DNA of 64,000 bases from Symbiodinium natans (taxonomy: Eukaryota > Sar > Dinophyceae > Suessiales > Symbiodiniaceae). Shown piece by piece: positions 56,936-64,000 of the stretch. The notes under the pieces are model-generated. The model had not been told where the DNA came from, did no database searches, and saw only the letters and a program-made list of their open reading frames with translations. The DNA is taken from NCBI GenBank assembly GCA_905221605.1, contig CAJNDS010000602.1, forward strand, positions 250,001-314,000, read 5' to 3'. Both the position numbers and the translations under genes were made by a program. The number at the start of each line of letters is the position of its first letter. The stretch's first letter is position 1.

Positions 56936-57812
56936 AGAGATCTACGGAGGGAGGGGCGTTAGATTTTTGGCAACCCTCCAGACATTGGGCCTCGTTCAGG
57001 TTTAGGGTGTAAGCCCCTAAACCCCTAAACCCCTAACCCCTAAACCCTAACCCCTAAACCCTAAACCCTAGACCCTAGACCCTAAACCCTAAACCCTAAA
57101 CCCTAAACCCTAAACCCTAAACTTTCCGGGATCAAGGTGGCTTCAGTTGCTTGAGCCTACGCAGGACAGCGCCAACACGGCCACTAGCCGAACCACACTA
57201 GGCGCGGCCGGGGCTCCTCTCGAACCCTTCAACCTCGGGGTTCTTAGTAGGGTTTAGGGTTTAGGGTTTAGGGTTTAGGGTTTAGGGTTTAGGGTTTAGG
57301 GTTTAGGGTTTAGGGTTTAGGGTTTAGGGGATATAGGGTACCTCATTTGCCCCATTCCCTACTAAGAACCAGCAAGTCAAAGCTCAACCCCCAGAACCCT
57401 ACAACCCCCTTGGTAGCCCAAGGGGGTACCCTTTTCGCTTTTTTTGGTTCAAGGTTCCCTGCTACAGGAACCAACCCAACAGAGGGTACCCTGATTGCAA
57501 GATTCTTACTAGGCTACCAAGACCCAAACCTTGAAGTTTGTAACCCCGTCGGCCGACACCCTGAAGCCGATTCAAGACCAAGCCGCTTTCAAATCCCCAG
57601 AACTTTGCAAGCCTTTGGCTCCGGAAAGCCCAAAGCCTACATCCATCATGTTGGTTCTTCTGAAATCACAAGCACACGGCTGGAAGCACGCGCGATCTTC
57701 AGTCACCCAAGGTACCCCGACCCACCCAGAGAACAATTATGATGGATGCATGAACAGCAGAGGACCCACACAACCCAACGTCTCTCTCCCTTACGCGCCT
57801 TACACTTTCATC

Positions 57813-58250
57813 ATGGCGATATCTTCAGCGCTGCTCAAGACATACTTTCTCTTCGGGGCTTTTGGCCCTCTGCCCTCTATTGCTCTCTACGTCCTGTTCC
57901 CGAGCGACACGGTCGAATTCTTCAACGGGGCCCCTTCAAAGACCGCCTCGTTTTGGTGTTCGACGAACGGAGCGGCCGATGCCACCATAAGCTTCCTGTG
58001 TTTCGGGGCACTGATGACCAAGAGTGTCGAAGTGAAGGTTTTGGTGTTACGTGCGTTTGCTGTGTATGCCATGTTTCACTGGGGCGCCTTCTGGTACTGG
58101 ACGAACCATGGCAACCCGCATCCCGACGCGCTGGCGAAGGGATACCCTGTGAGCATTGGAATCAGTCTGGCAGCCGTGCTTTGGTGGGGTTGGCTCTATC
58201 CACCCACGGTGGAGGAACAATATAGTCACTACGAGAACATTGGTGAATAG
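57813..58250 (+). CDS. Intronless membrane protein, unknown family
   Basis: The ATG opens a 145-residue protein beginning MAISSALLKTYF and ending HYENIGE. Four hydrophobic stretches are visible (about 8-27, 46-66, 72-95 and 107-126), with Trp/Tyr-rich ends (FHWGAFWYW, LWWGWLYPP). The frame is open a further 94 codons upstream, but the sequence there is repeat-like, so I chose this Met. No intron interrupts it, unlike nfs1, so it could derive from a reverse-transcribed mRNA, but no spliced-leader relic or poly-A was seen. I do not recognise the family. Confidence 0.62.
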   Translation: MAISSALLKTYFLFGAFGPLPSIALYVLFPSDTVEFFNGAPSKTASFWCSTNGAADATISFLCFGALMTKSVEVKVLVLRAFAVYAMFHWGAFWYWTNHGNPHPDALAKGYPVSIGISLAAVLWWGWLYPPTVEEQYSHYENIGE

Positions 58251-60300
58251 AAGGCTGTTTGAGCCTCGAAAGAAGGCACGACATATGCTGGTGTCTTGAT
58301 AGGTGAGGTAGATCTACCACAAGCAACCAAACTCCGATTGGGAAACTCGACCAGCGGGTAGTATAACTTTCTTCAAATGTATGCTTGTGCCAGATTCACC
58401 CCGTCTTGGCTGCTAGCTAGAGCTAGAGTGTGGGGGTTTGGTGCTTCGGGGGCTTTTTGGAGACCTAGCAAGCCAAAGTCTATAGACTGTGTGGCTTTTG
58501 GGTCCAAAGCTCTCAATTGCTTCGTTCCATGAGTTCCATGTAGAGGAGAGCGCTTGCAAAGCCATGCCCCGAAATAGGCAGCTGACCCTTACTACCTGCC
58601 TACCGCCCCTCACAGCCTTCCCCCATGGCCTTTTGTCCCTGCAAGCCCCCCCCCCCTTTTCCTTTGAGCACTTCGCCCCTATCAGCCCTCTAGGCCTTGA
58701 ATCCCAAGCCTTTTAGCTTAGGGTTTTGGGTTTAGGGCTTAGAGGGTTTAGGGCTTATAGGGCTTCTAGGGCTTTTCGGGCTTATAGGTCTTATCGGGCT
58801 TAGGGGCATCGATGCCCTCATCAAGCCCCTGAACTGCCGAAGGCACCGTTGCAGTCGGCACGAACTCCCTGACCGCCCCGTGGCGTGTCCTTAGTAGGGT
58901 TTAGGGTTTAGGGTTTAGGGTTTAGCGTTTAGGAGGTTGCCATAATCACTATTAAGGACGGTTAGTATACGAGTGAACATCCCTAGACACCAAAGGATTG
59001 CTGGCTGAATCCCTCACAACGGGATGGTCGTAAGTTCATTCGGGTTTGGTTGTGGGGGGTTGGCTGTCGCGGGTTCCTTGTTTCTAAAACCCTAAACCCT
59101 AAACCCTGCTACAAGCTTTGCTTCTTTTTGTGGCAGCTCTTTTGTTTCCGGGCCTTCTCTAGTGGATCTCTCTTAAGCGACTCACTAGCTTGGGAAGGGC
59201 CTGAGGTATCAGAAAAGGCTAAGTTTTTGGGGCATTAGGTGACTGATGGCAGAGTTCACCCTTTCAAGCGCCGAAAGCCCCAAGCCCCTAAATTTTATGA
59301 ACCCGAAGTCCCAAATAAGCCCCAACCGCCCCACAAAATGAACCCCAAACCCTAAAACCCTGCCCCTTGCAACCCTAAACCCTAAACAATAAGCCCAAAA
59401 CCCAAAATCCTAAAACCCTTGCAACCCTACACCATTAAAACCCTTAAAACCCTTAAACCCTGAAAACCCTGAAAACCCTTAAAACCCTTAAAACCCTTAA
59501 AGCCCTTAAACCCCTTCAAAGGGCCCTCGCAGACGTCACAGGTGCCGACCGGCACGGTGACGGGAAGCTCCTCCTCGCACTTCTTCGTCCACTCCCAGTC
59601 CGCCCTTGGCTTGAACCCCAATGGCGCAGGCGAACTTGCGGGTTCGGGGGGTTTGAGGAGGTTTAGGTTTTAGGGTTTAGGGTTTAGGGTTTAGGGTTTA
59701 ATTAGGGTTGAGGGCTTAGGGTTTTGGTTCGGGGTTTTGGGTTTTTTCAGGTTTTTTTTTTTGTTTTTTTTTTGGGGGGGGGGGGGGGGGGTTCATGGGC
59801 TTTTGGGAGTTTTGGGGAGTTGGAGTTTCCGGGCTTTGGGGCCTTAGGGGGTTTAGGGTTTAGGCTTGTAGGGTTCTACAGGCCTTGTCAGCCCTGGATC
59901 CTAAGTAGGTTTCGGCTTAGGGTTAGGAACCTACAGCGGAGAGGCTGTTCTACATAAGTTAGGTGTCCTGTGCTCAGGTGCGGCGGTATCAGCACCCAAA
60001 GGGGGTGAGGGACCATGACTCTGCGTGGTAAGCATGTTGGGAAGCCTTTGCGACCAGAACAAGAGCCTTCTATAGAACCTGCAGCTAATCATTAAAACTT
60101 GTTTTCAACCCTAAAACTAAACCTAAACCCTCTAACTTGAATCCTAAATCCTGAACCTCAAATCCTAAACCGAAACCCCCAAAACCTTCAGGCTTAAACC
60201 TTCACACCCTAAACCCGAAACCCCAGATTACCAACCACGTGAACTTCAAAATCCTAAACTCTAAACCTTTCAACCTTAAACCCTAAACCTGAACCCTCAA
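58251..60300. other. Region without recognised genes
   Basis: Mixed unique sequence, short TTTAGGG and CCCTAAA blocks, the half MITE at 58,934, AAAACCCTT-type units at 59,430-59,515 and a poly-T/poly-G run near 59,755-59,790. No convincing exon. Confidence 0.6.
58934..58983. mobile_element. Half copy of the 46,117 element
   Basis: Its AGGTT...AAGGACGGTTAGTATAC...GAACATCCC run matches the right arm of 46,117-46,219; the left arm is not found. Confidence 0.6.
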
Positions 60301-60431
60301 CCCCAGATAGCCAACCACCAGAGCAGTCCCACGGACAGGACTGGAAGTTTGCGACGTGTCGTCCGCAGAGCCATGGCAGCCGGATTTAATCCAAGGGGGC
60401 GCTTTCGGAGAGTTTTGAATCTTGTGTGGTG

Positions 60432-60625
60432 TGTGGTTTAGGGTTTATAACGTTTATAGGGTTTGTAGAGTTTATCGGGTTTAGGGTTTATCGGGTTTGT
60501 AGGGTTTGTCGGATTTGCAGGGCTTATGAGGTTTTAGCAATTACAGGGTTTACAGGGTTTACAGGGCTTATAGGGCTTCTAGGGCTTGTAGGGCTTATAC
60601 GGTTTATAGGAGTTATAGGGCTTAT
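60432..60625. repeat. Variant array GGGTTTATA and relatives
   Basis: Nine-base units of the GGGTTTATA type with TTTGTA and TTACA variants; similar blocks are at 14,478-14,572 and 60,720-60,775. Confidence 0.85.
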
Positions 60626-61029
60626 AGGGAGCCGAGACAGCTGCGGCGAAAGCGCGACCGAATGGTGGGCGGGCTGCGGTGAGGGGGTGTGGCTTAAAGA
60701 GGGTGTAAAGGGTCTGTTGGTTGTATAGGGTTCATAGGGTAAAGGGTTTATAGGGTCTTTAGGGTTTATAGGGTTTCAGAGGTGGTTGGGGGTGGGCCTC
60801 GTCCCGGGACAAGGCGGGAAGCTCGTTGGGACGCGTCCTCTTGGGTTGGTGGCCCTGCTGTCGCTAGACCCGAAACGCTAAGCTGCTAAACTGCTAAACC
60901 TTCCTGTCGGAGATCCACAGCCATGAACCCCAAACCGTAAATCCTAAACCCTAAATCCTAAATCCTAAACCCTAAACCCTAAACCCTAAACTTTAAACCC
61001 TAAACCCTAAACCCTAAACCCTCAGCCGC

Positions 61030-61110
61030 CCCTGGGTTCACAAGGACAGCCTCTTCCTTCAGAACGCCGTGGCGACCACTGCGCCCTGGGGTGTGTCAGA
61101 TCTCAGCTTC
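61030..61110 (+). CDS. Candidate exon, unidentified gene
   Basis: The plus frame reads RPWVHKDSLFLQNAVATTAP then WGVSDLS. CCCTAAA lies before and TTTAGGG after. Edges uncertain. Confidence 0.35.
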
Positions 61111-61654
61111 CACCGATTCTTGGACTTAGCGTTTAGGGTTTAGGTTTGGGTTTAGGGTTTAGGGTTTAGGGTTTAGGGTTTAGGGTTTTAGGGTTTAGGG
61201 TTTAGGGTTTAGGGTTTAGGGTTTGGGGTTTGGGGTTTGGGGTTTAGGGTTTGGGGTTTAGGGTTTAGGGTTTAGGGTTTAGGGTCCATGGGGGCCCTGA
61301 AAGGGCTCCCTTGCCTCGAGTTTCGGATGCCTCCAACACTGACACGAAAACCTTGGCAGCCCAGGGGTACCCTTTTCCCAACTTTTTTGTCCAAGGTTCC
61401 CCTTGTAAAGCAACCAAGCCAGAACAAAAATGGGCACGCTGGTCATAATATGGTTACGGGGCTTCCAAGAAAATTAGGTCCGGTTACGGTTTCCCTTGCC
61501 ATGCGCAAGTGCCTCAGATCTAGAGTGGGTAGCAGCACCTGCCAGCTTGCCACGTCCACATATGTAAGTCGAGCTGGCGTGCAGCATTTGTGCTCAAGTC
61601 GCTTGGTTGTGCTGTTTGCCCTAACTTCGTGGACACGGTGAATCCTACAAGCCA

Positions 61655-61763
61655 TATGGGTGGTTGTCAAATCTATGGCCCCTTTTTGGATCCCTATTTT
61701 CATACGGCACCTAATATTTAGGGTACTCCACAAGCGATCATAATTTTGACAACCAACCACATA
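61655..61763. mobile_element. MITE-like inverted-repeat element
   Basis: TATGGGTGGTTGTCAAA at the left is mirrored by TTGACAACCAACCACATA at the right. No clear target duplication. Confidence 0.6.
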
Positions 61764-62169
61764 GCTCCTGAGCCCAAAGGGGGTTGAGGGACTGAAGCCC
61801 GAAACACCCCAGGTGCCCTGAGACCCAATGTCTGCCCATAGTTGGAATGAGGGAATGAGGTTCCCTATATCCGCCTATATTTACCCCTCAAGTGACTCAA
61901 GGGATTATGTAGGGTACCTAGCTCCCCCATTCCCTGCCAAAAACCCTAAATCCTAAACCCTAAACCCTAAACCCCCATTCCCTACTAAGAACCAGTTTTT
62001 TTCCATCGAAACTTAGAGAGTTCTCCGAGGAGAGCCCGACTGCTCCGACGCGGCCATAGGCTTCGTGCAGGCTGGCATCTCAGGCCGGCTCGCTTTGTCA
62101 TTAGGGGTTTGGGGTTTAGGGTTTAGGGTTTAGGGTTTAGGGTTTAGGGTTTAGGCATCTCAGGCCGCT

Positions 62170-62335
62170 TAGTTTAGGGGTTTTAGGGGTTCAGGGCCGG
62201 TTTAGGGGCTTAGGGTTTAGGGGTTTAGGGTTTAGGGGTTTAGGGGTTTAGGGGTTTAGGGGTTAGGGGTTTAGGGGTTTAGGGGTTTAGGGGTTTAGGG
62301 GCTTCGGGGTTTAGGGGTTTAGGGGTTTAGGGTGC
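62170..62335. repeat. Variant array TTTAGGGG (8-mer)
   Basis: About fifteen TTTAGGGG units with few breaks. Confidence 0.9.
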
Positions 62336-62779
62336 CGATCCCTTTTCCGACGACACCGCCAGGTCATGGGTGCTTCTTTGTCGCCCTTAGGGTAGGCCAT
62401 TATTCCCCTTTTTAAGCGCTAGGTTACCTTATATACCCCTTTAAATCAAAACGAGGGTTTCGGGTTTAGGGTTTAGGGTTTAGGGTTTAGGGTTTAGGGT
62501 TTAGGGCTTAGGGAACTTTAAAACCAGAACCCTTAACCCCCAACCTTTGAGCTTAGTGAAGTGTGGAGGCACTCGTTGGCTTTATGATCGCGCTGGATTG
62601 GATGTGAGCCCCACGACGTTTACACCCTAAACCCCTGCAAAGCCCTAACCCTAAACCCCAAACCCCAAACCCTAAACCCCAAACCCTAAACCCCAATCCC
62701 TAAACCCCAAACCCTAAACCCTAAACCTGAACCCTAAACCGCCCCCCAACGATTAGCCGACCCCAATCCTTGCAAGGCG

Positions 62780-62850
62780 CACAGGCCGGCTACGAAGAGG
62801 CGAAGGCGGTGGACGGGGATCCCAACACGCCTTGGGCGGCTCGGCGAGTC
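62780..62850 (+). CDS. Candidate exon, possibly discoidin-like
   Basis: The frame reads AQAGYEEAKAVDGDPNTPWA. AVDGDPNTxW recalls the F5/8 type C (discoidin) consensus. Short; edges not fixed. Confidence 0.32.
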
Positions 62851-62861
62851 TTTCGCTTGGG

Positions 62862-63112
62862 GTTTAGGGTATTTAGGGGAATTTAAGGTATGTAGGGTAT
62901 GTAGAGTATTTTGGGTATTTAGGGTTTAGGGTATTTAGGGTAATTTAAGGTATGTAGGGTATGTAGAGTATTTAGGGTATTTAGGGTATTTAGGGTATCG
63001 AGGGTATTGAGGGTATTGAGGGTATTGAGGGTATTGAGGGTATTGAGGGTATTGAGGTTTTTTTAGGATTTTTAGGGTATTTAGGATTTTTAGGGTATTT
63101 AGGGTTCCTTTT
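62862..63112. repeat. Variant array GGGTATTTA / GGGTATTGA
   Basis: Nine-base units in successive blocks, first ATTTA then ATTGA type, with an internally duplicated segment (62,876-62,905 and 62,935-62,975). Confidence 0.88.
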
Positions 63113-64000
63113 AGGAAGGTCATCTTTTATGAGGGTGCCGTGCTATAGAGGGACCCTCAAGAGGGAGCCTGATTTAGAGAACCAACCATGTGCAGTCAGC
63201 ATTTACGTTTTGAGCAAGGTATAGTAGAGAACAATATCGCGTAGGGTCGTAGAATATGGTCCATGTTCCCTCAAGGTTCTTCAACAAATCGCGGTTCACC
63301 TTCATGGGCCTTGAGATGCAGATCCTAAGGGGCCATCCTAAACCCTAAACCCGAAACCCTAAACCCTAAACCCTAGTTAAGCCATGAGGCAGTCCGTAGC
63401 GATCTTCGGGTTGGAGGATCTTGGGGCCACAAGTTTAGGGTTTAGGGTTTAGGGTTTAGGGTTTGGGGTTTCGGGGACAGGTGTCTTCGTGCTCCACTTG
63501 CTCGACAGGGCAGGCGCTCATCGGCGTCATAGGTGTGTGCCTTGGATTAAGTTCAGTGAATCCCAAGCCCTATAAACCCTAAACCCTAAACCTAAACCTT
63601 AAACCCGAAACCCTACAAACGTGCAGATCTTTTGTAGACGACTTAACGGAATCCAGGTATTGAAAGTGCTGAGAGCATCCTTTGTGATACGATCCGCTGC
63701 GATTGGTCTAGGGTTTAGGGTTTAGGGTTTAGGGTTTAGGGTTTAGGGTTTAGGGTTTAGGGTTTAGGGTAACCATGTTGCCGTCTTCGCTTGTCGTTCG
63801 GGTTTGGCAGTTTTCCTTGCAGCCTACACCGACTTGTGCCATTTGGGGTTCCCCCAACCCTGTGTCTTGGGGTTCCCCAAGCCCGCCTAGCGAACTTCCT
63901 TGCGTGTTCTTAGAGAAAGGGTTTTGGGCCTGACTTTGTTGTGACAGGACCCAAAATTCAAATCGTGTTTGCGAATCTGAGGTTTCAAGCCGGTTTAGGG

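Larger units (their letters stand above)
44021..57812. other. Repeat-rich region right of nfs1
   Basis: The listed exon candidates, MITEs and simple repeats lie here. The rest is telomere-like arrays (for example 44,639-44,710, 45,105-45,195, 46,385-46,475, 49,869-49,948, 50,457-50,575, 57,253-57,328) and short unique islands. Islands near 45,780, 46,545, 46,700, 49,530, 50,887 and 53,755 have open frames on one or both strands but no clear choice of strand. Confidence 0.6.

Noticed and set aside
1-64000. The window as a true chromosome end
   Set aside because: TTTAGGG arrays occur in both orientations throughout and are separated by exons of a gene, so they are interstitial.

Overview
The window looks like nuclear DNA of a dinoflagellate, most likely a Symbiodiniaceae-type alga. 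Two observations point there. The plant/dinoflagellate-type telomere unit TTTAGGG/CCCTAAA and its variants occur over and over inside the chromosome. A gene can also be read whose introns begin with GC, GT or GA and end AG, nearly always followed by G, which is a known dinoflagellate habit. No rRNA, tRNA or CRISPR locus was seen.

Layout. (1) 1-12.75 kb: telomere-like arrays alternating with 60-160-base unique islands, many of which read as short open exons bounded by AG and GT/GC; the gene or genes are not securely identified. (2) About 12.77-44.02 kb, plus strand: a cysteine desulfurase gene (NFS1/IscS family) in about 25 tiny exons. Joined in phase they cover nearly the whole enzyme: the TEHK histidine region, the PLP lysine motif [10 protein letters not shown] and the catalytic-cysteine loop [10 protein letters not shown]. 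Its introns are largely telomere-like repeat, often TTTAGGG after the donor and CCCTAAA before the acceptor. (3) 24,196-36,604: a complete Ty1/copia-class LTR retrotransposon inside one of those introns, with identical 143-bp LTRs and a 5-bp target duplication. Its first ORF is Gag plus a retropepsin-like DTG site, and its second is integrase-RT-RNase H. After RNase H comes an unusual extension with a 2OG-Fe(II) oxygenase-like region, an SGNH-hydrolase-like region and a Tpt1/KptA-like RNA 2'-phosphotransferase region. The last is broken by a 14-bp tandem duplication and continues in a third ORF with a zinc ribbon. (4) 44-64 kb: more repeat-rich DNA with exon-like islands on both strands, several MITE-like elements, low-complexity tracts, and one compact intronless ORF at 57,813-58,250 for a four-helix membrane protein.

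The most interesting signal is a 22-nt structured motif inside the retrotransposon: AGCY, four bases, a GNRA tetraloop, four complementary bases, then R-N-GYCG. I find 12 good copies and 2 with a different loop, all on the sense strand, in several reading frames and in noncoding spacers. The stems differ between copies but always pair, and the closing Y-R pair covaries in all 14. This looks like a conserved RNA hairpin used many times along one retroelement genome. The second signal is the inverted-repeat arrangement of telomere-like arrays at intron ends.
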